DNA from: Adiantum capillus-veneris
Lineage: Eukaryota; Streptophyta; Polypodiopsida; Polypodiales; Pteridaceae
NCBI GenBank assembly: GCA_014529385.2
Contig: CM043955.1
Span: 142,586,140-142,650,139, forward strand
Length of the DNA stretch: 64,000 bases
Direction of reading: 5' to 3'
Position 1 is the first letter of the stretch, and every line of letters starts with the position of its first letter. The notes beneath the pieces were generated by a model that saw nothing but the letters and a program-made list of their open reading frames with translations, made no database searches and was not told the DNA's origin. The position numbers were made by a program, and so were the translations under genes. Shown one piece after another: positions 11,158 to 22,928 of the stretch.

Positions 11158-11239
11158 GGGGTGCTGTGAATGCCCTGAGCTATAGAGAGGCCCTTGTGTT
11201 TGTGCCGGGCGTGTTCCCCCATTCCCCCTCTCCAATGTA
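11158..11239 (+). repeat. Fragment matching the end of the gypsy 1 5' LTR region
   Basis: GGGGTGCTGTGAATGCCCTG, then AGCTATAGAGAGGCCCTTGT and the following GTTCCCCCATT...CCTCTCCA match 21619-21693 closely. The match ends at the same CCTCTCCA in both places, which is my main reason for placing the gypsy 1 LTR end there. The GT-rich 160 bp before it is similar in style to the LTR. Probably a partial LTR of a related element. Confidence 0.55.
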
Positions 11240-11607
11240 CTACCACAAGGCAAGGGAGGTAGTAAAAGCAATCCACTTCTTCATATCAGATGACAAGGTG
11301 TATGACACATTTTTTGTGTAACATTGCTTTATCCTACACCATTACTGGTTACAACAAGAGGGTGTCACTCCTACGCAACATTGGGTGTGGTCCGATGGTG
11401 TAGTTTTGCAGTTCAAGGGAGCCACACCTTTCTATTTTGTTGCAAGATATGGTGGACTCATTGGTATTGGGATGAGTTGGTTCTTTTGTGGATCAAGAAA
11501 CGCCAAGGGCAAGCATGATGGTGCAGGAGAAGTTGTGAAAAGAACCTTAACCCATGAGAAACTACAACCACATGGAGCTATTTTACGGTGTGCAATAGAT
11601 GTGGTTG

Positions 11608-11612
<5 letters not shown>
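11240..11612 (+). pseudogene. Transposase-like gene (SDG / KGxHDGxG family), middle part
   Basis: The frame reads VVKAIHFFISDDKVYDTFFV, a stop, then HWVWSDGVVLQFKGATPFYF, SWFFCGSRNAKGKHDGAGEV and VKRTLTHEKLQPHGAIL. The spacing of an Asp in SDG, an FK pair, an aromatic-Cys-Gly stretch and KGxHDGxGxxVKR is that of a large unnamed protein family I recall from algae, seedless plants and animals. It looks like an RNase H-fold nuclease, with the Asp residues as candidate metal ligands. The frame is cut at 11613 by an LTR-like sequence. A matching C-terminal part is at 14676-15262. Function is inferred from family resemblance only. Confidence 0.6.
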
Positions 11613-12630
<1,018 letters not shown>

Positions 12631-13342
12631 ATGGTTTGATTCCTGCTCTTCTTAATTCTCTTCATTATTCTCCAAATTCCTCGTCTACTATGCTTAATCC
12701 TAGCTATAATTCCCAATAGCTGCTCTCTAATTTTACATAGCTATACTCCATTACATAATCATCATTCAATTAGCTAATTTATGCAGCCATTCATCACTCT
12801 TAATCAATGATTAATACATGATTAGGAGAGAGTTCTCTCTCTAGGCAGCATAGTTAATCAATTATCAACCCCCGCCGATAATAATGTAGATTTGATGAAA
12901 TTCATTCTTTTACCACTCAATAGTGTTGTAATTAAATTAGATTCATTTTTCTCACACATTAAGATGTGATTAAGGAAAAATTAATCCTTCATTAGGCCAC
13001 TAAGAAGAAAATTTCCTAACACCTATGCATGCGGTAACTCTACATCTTTCTTATTACACTAGTAAAGTGATTGAGCTTGTTTAATCCATCTCTCTTGTAA
13101 ATTAATTAGCAAAATTCTGAAATTCCTTAATCATATGAGCCAAGTAATTAACTTTAGAGCCGGTTCCCATAGGATAAGTAAAGTATTACCCATAAAATTG
13201 CTAGGTCTCGCAGGAAATTAAATCTAAACCCTTACATAAGGAGGACCCTTCAATGATTCTAATCTGCCATTTGGTTTGTTATGATGATCTCAGACCTTAG
13301 CTCTTTTTCTTCAAGTTTATCATTTAAAGTAGTGAGTATAAA
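12631..13342. other. AT-rich leader-like sequence, no gene seen
   Basis: Short words such as TTAATTAGC, TAATCA and CATTA are scattered through it. There is no open frame and no family resemblance. If the preceding block is an LTR, this would be the untranslated leader before the small frame at 13343. Confidence 0.3.
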
Positions 13343-13516
13343 ATGGCCCCGGTTAAGAGAACTCGCTTCGGTGGTGCCCACGACCGCGAGGCGGGAACGA
13401 GCAATGTGAATGGAAAGGGAAAAGCTCCCATGGACGAACAAGCACCGGCCATCTCACGAGCCATTGACGAAGATATGGAAGAGGTAGGTCACGATTTTAT
13501 TCAGTTGTTTAATTAA
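13343..13516 (+). CDS. Small ORF, possible gag start or first exon
   Basis: 57 codons, MAPVKRTRFGGAHDREAGTS onward, basic then acidic, ending at TAA 13514-13516. Codon use is more GC-rich than the surroundings, which suggests real coding history. A donor-like GAAGAG|GTAGGT at about 13484 could splice out the last residues. The basic MAP-K-R opening and the position behind an LTR-like block suggest a retrotransposon gag start. I cannot identify it further. Confidence 0.35.
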   Translation: MAPVKRTRFGGAHDREAGTSNVNGKGKAPMDEQAPAISRAIDEDMEEVGHDFIQLFN

Positions 13517-13778
13517 CATTGCATATGTTTAGCTAGGAAAGAACATATCCCCGAACATGTTGGAGAAATCCGACAGAAACCTCAACATTGAATTCATTTG
13601 TACATTAAAGTCTAAAGTAGGAAAGAAATGATTGATGGGTATGCTGTTTGCAATAGGAAAGAATGTCTGCTAGGGAAAATTTAGCTCGACATGTTTATTC
13701 TATTTCCAATGTTGAACTAGTCCTGATCCCCCTCTACTGATCACAGGGGGCAGAGTTCCTGGTTAAGGGCTCTTGAAT

Positions 13779-13952
13779 CCACGACTTGCTTTCTATGCGG
13801 TGGATACCCACGACTTGCTTTCTATGCGGTGGGAACCCACGTCTTGCTTTCTATGCGGTGGATACCCACAACTTGCTTTCTATGCGGTGGGAACCCACGT
13901 CTTGCTTTCTATGCGGTGGGAGTGTCCATGTCGTGCTTTCTATGCGACGGAC
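13779..13952. repeat. 29-bp minisatellite, six copies
   Basis: Unit CCACGACTTGCTTTCTATGC followed by GGTGGATAC. There are five good copies from 13779 to 13923 and a sixth degenerate one. Alternate copies share GGTGGGAAC versus GGTGGATAC, so the array grew partly by doubling a two-unit block. Because 29 is not a multiple of three, the same peptide appears in rotating frames. Confidence 0.92.
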
Positions 13953-14660
13953 ATACCTAGTTGTATGGGCAGCTAGGCGACAACGGGAGGAGTAAACTCT
14001 CGCTGGAGGGGGGATGTTGTACCTCAAGAACATTGGAATTTTAATGAATAAGTTTGAGTAGAATTTTTACTAGAATACTGTCTTGGTGCCGCTTTGCAAT
14101 ACTGATTGAAGGGCTGTCTTAATGAACATTGTGATTCAGAATTTAATCAAGGAATGTTTATGTTGAACAATCATTGTGTTAGTAATTAGGACACACAAGG
14201 AAGTGTGAGTGTGGGGGTGGAAAGTGGGGGCTTGGATCAGGTTGCCAATGCCTAAGAGAAGGGTGGTCCCGATTTGTCGGGAACTCTCTGTCCCCATAGT
14301 GTTTAAATCGATACTAGTAATACTCATTGCCCCTAGAGCGCGAAAGTCTCAAGTGTACGTGCCTCTGAAACATGGGGAAAAAGGCACTCGAGGTTTCTCT
14401 CCTCTTGGAAGGTGGGTCTTAGGATTGCTAGATAGGATAAGTACGCTTCCCCTGCGAGGTGGAGCTAGATCTCTTTGCTAGCAGGCTCGAACTCGACTCA
14501 CTTTGTGATGAGAGATCGTCCGATAGTTGAACCCTGAACCACTTTGTTTGCTTCCATTATAGATCTAGTGTCCACCAGGTTCACCATCAGATCCGCCGTT
14601 TGATACGGTGGGGTGGGGACCTCACAGGTTGCATATTGCCAAGCCAACTTGTCATAGGGA
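13953..14660. other. Unassigned sequence between minisatellite and transposase-like tail
   Basis: No gene recognised. The frames on either strand here are short and inconsistent. If an LTR element interrupts the gene, its right edge should lie in this stretch. Confidence 0.3.
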
Positions 14661-14675
14661 GCACCTGCATCATAT

Positions 14676-15262
14676 CCTTCAAAAGAAAGGGAATGTGCAC
14701 GTGTCATCTGGGAGGTTAAAGAAGGGGATGTGAATAGGGAACTCAAGTGGAATTGTGCCACTATGGAAAAATCTTGCTCGTTGCATGCTTTTTGTGGCCA
14801 CATCCTTGATGATCCAACTACCCTTGCAACAAGAATCTTGGCATGCTTCTGTGATGCATGCATGCACAGAAGGTGGAATCACTACATCAATAAAGCTCAC
14901 ATGCAAGCTTGGTATTATCATATTTTGTTGCCATTCCTTGACGAGGTTTTGGAAGATTTTGAGACAACACATGAAGTTGCAACAGTGGAAGTCGTTGGCT
15001 ATGATGGCTTCACATAAAAAGGTCACTATGATGGGTTGAGTAGTGCTCTATGTGTTGGCGATACTTTTGCTGTAAATCCATATGCTTCAAGAAATGCCGA
15101 GGATGTGGATTTCTACCTCGTCAAGTGTGTTGCAGCAAAGGAGAATGTGGAGAAGGGGTACATTGATGAACAAAGAAATGTAAGACAGAGGGTCATATGC
15201 TGTGCAAGGATTGCATTACAAGCAATTGACACTCAAGATCTTACCCTCATACTTGGGAGATA
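14676..15262 (+). pseudogene. Transposase-like gene (SDG / KGxHDGxG family), C-terminal part
   Basis: The frame reads VIWEVKEGDVNRELKWNCAT, then SCSLHAFCGHILDDPTTLAT, ILACFCDACMHRRWNHYIN and, after one stop near 15015, a segment with GDTFAVNPYA and DVDFYLVKCVAAKE. The Cys-x-Cys-x2-Cys cluster after a CSLHAF motif and the GD.FAV....DFYL.KC ending fit the C-terminal part of the same family as 11240-11612. Another frame adds HYKQLTLK near 15215. The two halves are separated by about 3 kb of foreign sequence, so the gene is dead. Confidence 0.55.
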
Positions 15263-15269
15263 ATAAAGA

Positions 15270-16019
15270 AACATCATTGGTATGTAAGGCCACAAAACTA
15301 AACCAAGAAAAGGAGATTTTAGATGTGGAAAACTTTCAATCAATCATGTCAACACATATTCAATGCACTATAACATTGGGAGAACTGTTAAAGATCAAAC
15401 CACATCTATGGAAAGTTCTACAAAGAACTTCAAAGAAAATGGGAATCACAAAATTAACAAAGAAAAATGTCAAAGAGTTGCAACTAAAGGAATCTCATAG
15501 TAAACTTGTCAAATCCATTCCTATGAACAAAGTAGGAGATTATTACAAGGGAAACAAGGTAAACACAACTATTCTTTTGGCTATACTAAACAGTGGGGCT
15601 AGCATTGCCATAGCCATAGAAGTAGTTTGGAAAGCTTGGGGTAGACCAATAATCAAGCAAACAAGAATGAAATTGCTATCGGCAGATAGTCACGTTGAAT
15701 GATCAATGGGATTACTAGAAAATGTGATAGCTCATGTGGAATTGACTACCAACACACATTTGCCGTCGTAGACTTTGGAAAGAAACTCAACTATGAAATC
15801 ATTTTTGGAGGACGACCTTTTATGAGACAAATACAATTGATCCAAGATTGGGGAAATGATTACCTTTATCTAAAACAAGAAGGATCATTTACAAGGGTAA
15901 ACTTGAAAGATCCCTCTCATAAGGATGTCCTAAAGTTACCTATCAAAGAGTTCTATTCAAAAACATTAGCCAAAACCAAATTACCATCATGGTTGAATAA
16001 AAAGGAGCGAGCTATTTGA
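15270..16019 (+). pseudogene. Ty3/gypsy gag-protease fragment
   Basis: The frame from about 15270 contains IMSTHIQCTITLGELLKIKP and then LLAILNSGASIAIAIEVVW. The latter resembles a retropepsin active site with Asn where the catalytic Asp (D-S-G-A) is expected. After a stop at 15700-15702 a second frame continues with CGIDYQHTFAVVDFGKKLNY and IIFGGRPFMRQIQLIQDWGN, the usual IxLGRPFxR flap of retroviral-type proteases. No RT follows. The fragment abuts the transposase-like tail directly. Confidence 0.6.
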
Positions 16020-16187
16020 GCAAGCTTTGGAGTGAGTTTTTTTTCTCTTTTTCTTTATATTCTATATTTTATAAAAATTGTTCGCTTGAGAGGTGATTGG
16101 AGTGAGTTTTTGGGAGCGAGCTTTTTTTCTCTTTTCTTTATATTCTATAATTTATAAAAAAATGCTTGGTCGAGAGGTGATTGGAGC
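16018..16187. repeat. Tandem duplication, unit about 85 bp, two copies
   Basis: Two successive units of GAGCGAGCTTT, TTTCTCTTTT, CTTTATATTCTATAATTTATAA and GAGAGGTGATTGGAG. A third partial start (GAGCGAGCTTTTGGGAGG) follows. Confidence 0.75.
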
Positions 16188-16443
16188 GAGCTTTTGGGAG
16201 GGATCTTTTTTTTTATCTTATCCATCTTTGTCTTTTAAGAGAGAGACTCAAACAACCTGATAGATGGTTAATCTTGTCAAACTAAATACAGAAGGGTGTT
16301 TCAAATGTGCCTCATGGAGAAGGGATATAGAACAAAGTGTGTAAAAAGGGCTTCTTTCACTTTGTAGCTCCACTATCCCTCCCTCTCACTCCCTTTACCA
16401 CCCTTCTTATCTCTATCAACTTTAAGTCAATTATGAACATATA

Positions 16444-16600
16444 CCCCCCCCCCCCCCCCCCCCCCTCTCTCTCTCTCTCGCGCATGCATTCTCAACTTTA
16501 AGTCAATTATGCACACAGAGAGAGGTGCATAGAGAGGTGATCTCTCTATCTCACTTTGATCTCTCTCTCTCTCTCACTCTCTCTCTCTCTCTCTCTTCCC
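16444..16600. repeat. Poly-C (22) followed by (CT)n tracts
   Basis: C22 at 16444-16465 runs directly into (TC)n to 16479. A second pair of (CT)n tracts is at 16559-16598. TTCAACTTTAAGTCAATTATG flanks both sides of the first tract (about 16417 and 16492), a local duplication. Confidence 0.9.
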
Positions 16601-18611
16601 ACTCTCTTTGTAGTTGACGGAGTATCTCTCCCTCTCTCTTAATACTTCTTTCAACCTATTTACTATTAACTATCTCTCCTTCTCTTTCTCTCTATCTCTC
16701 CGGCACCTTTCTCACTATACTCGCAAGATGTTCCTCTCTTCCTCTCTCTTTGAGATCTCTCTATATCCCACTCTCTTCCCCCCTCTCTCTCCCATATACT
16801 TTATCTCTCTATTGAAACCAAATTTGACTTTGTTTAGGGAACACCATTCACTTTACAATTATGCACATACAAGTAGTCAACAACGTATTACACAAAATTA
16901 TTTCAAAATGTGTCAAGTACAAATTACAAGGTTATATTGGACCACATGGCCTAGGTGTTCTTGGGATAAAGTACTTATTAGGAACTCATTAGCTTTGACT
17001 ACATAGTACAATGACAACTGAACACTCAAAGTAGATCCTCATCGGTGAGCTTGCTTTAATGGATAAACATGTTATGGTTCACATCCAAGCCAAAGTAGCA
17101 AAGGAAGAGAAAGTAAATATGATTGCACCGATGTAAGATTTCCTCTATGCCACTCGATCCGTAATGTCTCCACAAGTACAAATTGGACTATTTGCAATGT
17201 GAACTTCATACATCTCACCTTGGACCTATGAACTGGTTGTTTCAACCACGAATTTTCCATGTATGTTTGTCTTAAACAACAATATATCATACAATTTGAG
17301 CTTCCATTGTAGCTATCGAGTCAATTTTCTTGGAGGCTTGAATTGAGATAACTGGTTGTTGATAATGCACTTTGCATGTTTATGTAATTGCACTCTTCTT
17401 CATTGTGTATCTTGTAGTCTTCAAATTCATAAATTCACTAGTAGTCAAGTTTTTCCCCTTTTCTATGAGCAATATGCTTGATACTCTAGCTAGACACCAT
17501 GTGATTGTATTAAAAATCTGCCATGTGTGATCCACACTGTCATTGTAGAACCACATGAAATGGACCTTTGAGTCTCTTCCATAATCATTGTCTATTTTGT
17601 TATTCGAGGTTCTGATCCCCGAAAATCATGGTAGTGCGGTGCCTATACTAGTATTCTTTATGATCGTTTTTCACTTCTCGACTTGAGCCCCTAACCATCC
17701 TTGGCATTGAAATCTACTACCCTTTGGTACACGACAAATTTCCCACATTGTCTTATGTATATTAGTCTCCTCTACCACCAGTCCCTCATCATGTTCATTG
17801 CATGCTTGCGTGGCCACTCTTTCTGGAGCTGCTTGCATACCTATTCGATTGTGCGCAACATTTTGTGTCAAGTACTCTTGCCGATGTGAAGCATTTTCTT
17901 CCTCACAATTGACATGCCCCATTTTGGTTTGCTTCCTATAGATACAATAGTATTATATTAGTGACATTATAAGACGTTCCATGAAGCTTATTCAAAATAT
18001 GGCCGATCATGTCTACCCCAACAAAGTGTTTCCTCCAACGAGGATATCGTACATGCCACCAACTTAACCAACAATCCATTTGTGACAAATTAGAATTTGC
18101 CATTTTGCTAGAGGCCCACCAGGCTTGTACATTTCTATACAAGCTAGTCGCTTCATGCACAATGCCATAATTCAAACAAACGCTTGTGCTCATGTTAAAA
18201 ATTTTTCTGCACATATTGAGTAATGTGAATTTGCAGGCTTTGCTCCTAGTGAAACCAACAAAAACTCTCTCTACCCTCCATAACATTGATGGGGTCCATC
18301 GTCAAATATCGTGCGGATTGCTCTCTAGTTTACTCTTGCCTCATTGACCATGAATCCTCTAAAATTAGCTGGACGGTGTCCGTTGTCGAGCACCACGGAA
18401 TTCCTCATTTACCAAAACATGAAATGTGCCTACGCGTCTTCTTCTTTCATCTTACATATAGAACTGGTTTGCATTTCATGAATTCTACATACCTACAAGG
18501 TTGGTCAATGGCTTAGATGAACAAAATTTGATTTATAGCTTACTCAAAAAAGACTTATGCAAGATCATACACATGTGCTACCATTGTTATCAAAGCCGAC
18601 AACACTGCACA
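16601..18611. other. Unassigned interval
   Basis: Minus-strand frames at 17671-17922 and 17936-18286 are protein-like in composition (for example WWASSKMANSNLSQMDCWLS) and face the same way, so a decayed minus-strand gene is possible. I recognise no domain. The CT-rich part up to 16830 is low complexity. Confidence 0.3.
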
Positions 18612-19420
18612 TGTTGGTGCAGCCAAATTTGGTCGAAGCTAGGAGATGGTCTATGCAAGGTAGAGGCAACAGGCATGTGTAGTGCACAAGGCTAGGGCAG
18701 GTGCCAAGGACCTAGGCAGCCAGAGGATAGCGGAAAAGTATGTCTGAAGCCGTTTTTTAGGCCAAAAGTGCGGTGGGATGGTTTAGATGGGATGGCATAT
18801 GAAGGTGTCCAAAATGCCAAGTTAGTGCTCTAGAGTGTAGTGTTCAGTGTGCTCTAGAAGCTGGTCCAGATGGCTCATCAAACAGAGCCCCGGTGTGCAA
18901 AATACTGAAGTTTAAAGGCAAAGTGTGTAGCAGATCCTCGACGGATAGGGCAGCTGGGGACGGGTGGCCCAGGCAAGTGTCACTGGATGCATGTTTAGAG
19001 CTTGAGTTAAGGAGCATGCCTATCTTCTCGGATTGCAAATCGAAGCTCTGGTTAGCAAGTTATGGTCGATTGAAATTTTCAAGGGGGCCGGGTTTGAGCC
19101 CACTTGACCGCGTGGGAGGATGCGCCATTTGGCATCATTTTGGCCTTGCCAAGGTTCTCAGTGGTAGTGTGCATCATGTGAAGCTAGCATGAATCGACGG
19201 TTCGTCCATCGGATGCTCGGTCGGTGAGATACAACAAGATGGAGTTGGGAGCATTTGACAGTGAAAGGTTTGCAGATGATGTTTTGGTTTTTTGCACGCA
19301 CTGTTTGAAGGCACACCAAGGACAAAGTGGGACGAGGTTCAGGTGATTCGGGGATGGCAAGGGGTTCTTCCCCCTGGGCTTGACAAGCTGCTCATTAAGC
19401 ATGTGAGCAAAGAGGTGCTA

Positions 19421-20203
19421 CCCCGGGGGATTCACCATGGAAAACTTACCACACCACGTAAGTGCAGGGGAGGGGTTTTTTTTAACAAGTTACATAAGTG
19501 TATAAGTTAGGGGCAGGCCGTCAATAATTTATCTCCCAAGATTAAAAGTAAGCGAGAGGGTATCATATTTATTTGGGATGGGGAGGGAGGGGAGGGGAAA
19601 GAAGTGAAAAAAGGTAAAAATGAGAGGAAGTTTTTGTGTTTCAAAATCATGGCTTCCCAAAAGAGTCTGCCCTCGAACTTGTGAGTCAATAGCTACAAAG
19701 ATACATGCAAGAACTAACATTGATTTATATCAATTGCTCTTTTTGTGATTATAGTTCATTTGTTGAGGGATGAAAACTATAAAGAGTTTGAATAGATGCA
19801 AATCTATACAAAGAACCTAACACAACTTTATAACCATGTTTTTTGAGTAATTTAGATGGGTTTGAATTGGACAAGTAGCCAGAGTGTAGGTTGATCGAGC
19901 ACACAGTTTGAAAGTCAAAACTGAGACACATTGAGGGTTTCATCTAGTTATCAACAAAAGTGGTTCCTTAGTACATTGCCAGTCACTATGCTACATACTC
20001 TTTGACTAGTTTTACTTAGTTAGATCATGTGAGACCTAGATTTTATTTGTAAGATAGGGGTATGATAATTTTCTTCATTGATTATCATATAAGCGTAGAA
20101 AGGGGGGTCATGTTCCCTAATATGAGTCGTATATAGGGGTTTTATCAAAGTTGTCCGCTCGTAGGTGGCGTTCCAATTTGTATATAGAGTGAATCCCCCG
20201 GGG
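19421..20203. mobile_element. 783-bp DNA transposon with 15-bp inverted repeats in the gypsy 1 LTR
   Basis: Ends CCCCGGGGGATTCAC (19421-19435) and GTGAATCCCCCGGGG (20189-20203) are perfect inverted repeats. The 6-bp GTGCTA is duplicated at 19415-19420 and 20204-20209. The 3' LTR carries the uninterrupted site with a single GTGCTA at 27764-27769, so the insertion and its edges are directly demonstrated. The inside has no transposase, is AT-rich, and includes a T8 run and a purine-rich GGGGAGGGAGGGGAGGGGA. It is non-autonomous. The superfamily is not clear: neither the CCCCGGGGG end nor the 6-bp duplication matches one I can name. Confidence 0.88.
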
Positions 20204-20634
20204 GTGCTACAGGTTAAAAGAGGCCTAAAGTTGGGTTTTCATAGGGGTATTTTTTCAAGCTTTCCACATGACTTTGAAGCTTAAGGAACTGGTGGCTGCC
20301 ATGTGGCAAGGGGGTCGCCCCACATGCGATGTCAAGAGCAAACCAGGCAGCATATATGACCTAGGCCGTGGGCCTTCAATAGAACACAGAAGGGGAGAGA
20401 GAGGGGAGCTCTCCCTCTCGTTGGCTATGGCTTGGCCCTTACGGGCGCTGTGTCGACGGGCGGTGGCCCTGCAGGGTGGCGCATTCGGCGGTTTTGGCGG
20501 GTGCTGGCGGCACAGGTGGCGCAAGAGAGAGAGGTGACGCACTAGTGGCGGTCTGCTGATGATGTGGCAGGCCCAATGAGGGCTTGTTCCCGTGGCTTTA
20601 AGAGGCATTTTTTGAAAGCATAGAGAGGGGGAGA

Positions 20635-20656
20635 GCATTAGCGATATCGCTAATGC
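20635..20656. other. 22-bp perfect palindrome in the LTR
   Basis: GCATTAGCGATATCGCTAAT followed by GC. The 3' LTR copy near 28196 has one mismatch. A shorter relative, TAGCGACGTCGCTA, is at about 21018-21031 in the same LTR. Possibly a regulatory site; no known factor assigned. Confidence 0.6.
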
Positions 20657-21771
20657 CTCCCCGGGGTCTATCAAGGGAAGTGTCCCGCGGGTAATGAGTA
20701 CGGGAGCAAGAGAAGAGGAAGCCCGAAGGCAACCGAGAGGTCAAATATCCGGGGGATAGACCCGACGGAGAGAAGGAGAGAGGGTTCAAAGGGGCCGCCT
20801 AGTAAAGAGGTGGAAACAAGCCTTTTCAAGGGCCGACCGGGCGAAGCAAAAGCAAGGGCAAAATGGAGGCCGAGGCCAGAAGGGAGGAAAGGAGGAGTCG
20901 GATAGAGAGAGGAAAAGAGTCTAAGTCAAGACAATAGAGCAGTGCAAAGCTAGATCCCAAAGGGGGTAAAAATAATGAGAGAAAAATAATAAGAAACTAG
21001 TAGAAAGCCAAGGGGCAATAGCGACGTCGCTAATGCACCCCCCCAAGTACAAAGGAGAGAAGAAGAGAGCAGATAGAGCAAGGCAGTGCCCCCTTCCCAA
21101 AAACTGCCAAATCAAGATTCCAGATGGACCAATGAATGCAAATTCCCAAATTAAAGGCCCCCCCTATAAAAGTCAAAATTGGATTAAATTAGGGGCTTTT
21201 TTCTTGGCTTTTTTGGTGCCGTTTGAAGCCTGCAAAGTGGAGTTCTCTGACAAGCTAGCCCCTTTGTAACTTTTTCTTGAAAATGGCCATGGTGATGGTA
21301 GTGCAAGCAAGTGTACATGTTTTTTGAAGTGAAATCAAGTCACTGTTGCCCCCTCTTGCTGTTGTTTCCCCTTCCCCCCTTCTCTTTCTCCTGCTTTTAT
21401 GTTTCCCCTCGGTGTCGACTGTGTGGATGTGTGTGCCCCCCCGGACCGACGGTGTTTTGTGTGTGAGAGAGAGATTGAGTGGCCGTGAGTGTGTGTAAGG
21501 GTGGAGAGAGGTCGTGGCTGTAGGTGTGCGCTATGTGGTGGTGTAAACAATGGAAATTGAGCAGGCAGTGGTCTGCTAGTGTAAAATGTTTATTTGAAGG
21601 TGTTTTTTGAGAGGATAGGGGTGCTGTGAATACCATGAGCTATAGAGAGGCCCTTGTGTTTATGTCGGGCGTGTTCCCCCATTCACCTCTCCATCTTCCG
21701 ATACCCCCACGGAGGAGCACGCTGATTGCTCCCAGTTAAACAAAAAGAAGCAGTTTTTTGCGTTGGAAGTC

Positions 21772-22928
21772 ATGGCACCTAGAAGCGATGGACCGATTTT
21801 CACAGGCGAAGAGAGCCCTGACGAGTGGATGTCAGATTTCGAGCTGTATATGCTATCGTTGCGTATGCCGAAAGAGGATAGAAAAATGCAAATTTTTCCT
21901 TTAGTGATGGGTAGTAGAGCTAAAGCATGGTACGAAGCGTTAGAAGGCGAGCCGAAGCAAGCATGGCTGGCTCTACGGGCGAGGTTTCTTCACGACTTTC
22001 GCAAGGAGGCGTCCCCAGTCGAGATGGATGCAAAGTTGAAGTCGCTTAAGCAATATGTAAGTGAAGAGTTCAATCTGTTTTTGGGTCATTTTGAAGAGTG
22101 TTGGGCAAAGCTAGCGACAGCCATGCAGTTGGCTAATGGAGACTATTTCAAGCTAGACAAGTTCATGGCATGTACCCCAAAGTGAGAGAAAAAGTTGATT
22201 TCGAGAGTCCAGAGAATTACAATGGTGCAGTAGTGATTGCCCGATCGAAGAGCAGAAAGATAAAGAAGAAGATAGAGCAGGTGTGTCAGGCTACGAGACC
22301 GTGGCCCATGTTCAACCGCAGAGTCCGAGGGAGGTTGTACACGAAGATAATCACAAAAATAAAAGTTGTAGCTGTTGTGCCACAAAATTGGGTGCACACG
22401 GTGCAAGATTTGTCCGAAAAAATGCAGGAGTTGCGGATTAGTGTCATGGATAGAGGACAACCAAGAGGAGCAAGGGGTAAGGCAAGGCCACTGCCAGGTA
22501 GGTGTTACAATTGCGGAGAAGAAGGGTGCTATGCACCTGATTGTCCTCAACCACAGAGAGAAAGAGGAGGCATTTACCTGCTTTTTGGTAGAGGGCGAGG
22601 TCAAGGAAAATTCAATGGTCCAAGGGAGCAAGTGGTAGAGAATCCTGTGCAGCCAATTCATGGAGGTGAGGTCCCAAAAGTGAATATTATCGGGGTGGAT
22701 AAGCGGGATGTCAAAGTTTTGGCCAATAAGAGAGCAAGAGCTGAGAGGGAGATGGAGACAGAGCGGGAAACCAGAGCTCGCAAAGGCAAAGAGAAGGTGT
22801 ATGAAGGTAGAGAGCAGCTCGAGCCTAGCAAAAGAAGGAGGCATCGCAAAATCAAGCAAGTGGATTTCCAGCTAGGGCATGGCTATCCCGAGTACAATCT
22901 AGTAAGTGATGTTCAAATCAAAAGGTAA
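21772..22928 (+). pseudogene. Gypsy 1 gag
   Basis: The capsid part reads MAPRSDGPIFTGEESPDEWM and AKAWYEALEGEPKQAWLALR, the retrotransposon gag fold signature, then stops by frameshift near 22185. Continuing one frame over, a zinc knuckle CYNCGEEGCYAPDC is at about 22504-22545, with Cys in place of the usual His, followed by a basic Arg/Lys-rich tail. The chosen start is the first ATG of the frame. Confidence 0.8.

Larger units (their letters stand above)
18612..21693 (+). repeat. Gypsy 1 5' LTR (about 3.1 kb including an insertion)
   Basis: Aligned with 26977-28442 by eye, it is closely similar from the first base to about 20875, except for the 783-bp insertion at 19421-20203. Without that it is about 2.3 kb, unusually long. 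A TATA-like CCCCTATAAAAGTC lies near 21165. The end at CCTCTCCA (21693) is inferred from a related fragment at 11158-11239 and is uncertain; I could not find a TGG-type primer binding site after it. Confidence 0.8.

Noticed and set aside
13779-13952. CRISPR-like array of 29-bp repeats
   Set aside because: Units are directly tandem with no spacers, and the genome is a plant nucleus.
14498-14863. Minus-strand 121-codon frame opposite the transposase-like C-terminus
   Set aside because: The plus strand has the family motifs; the minus frame looks like a shadow, though its right half lies in unassigned sequence.
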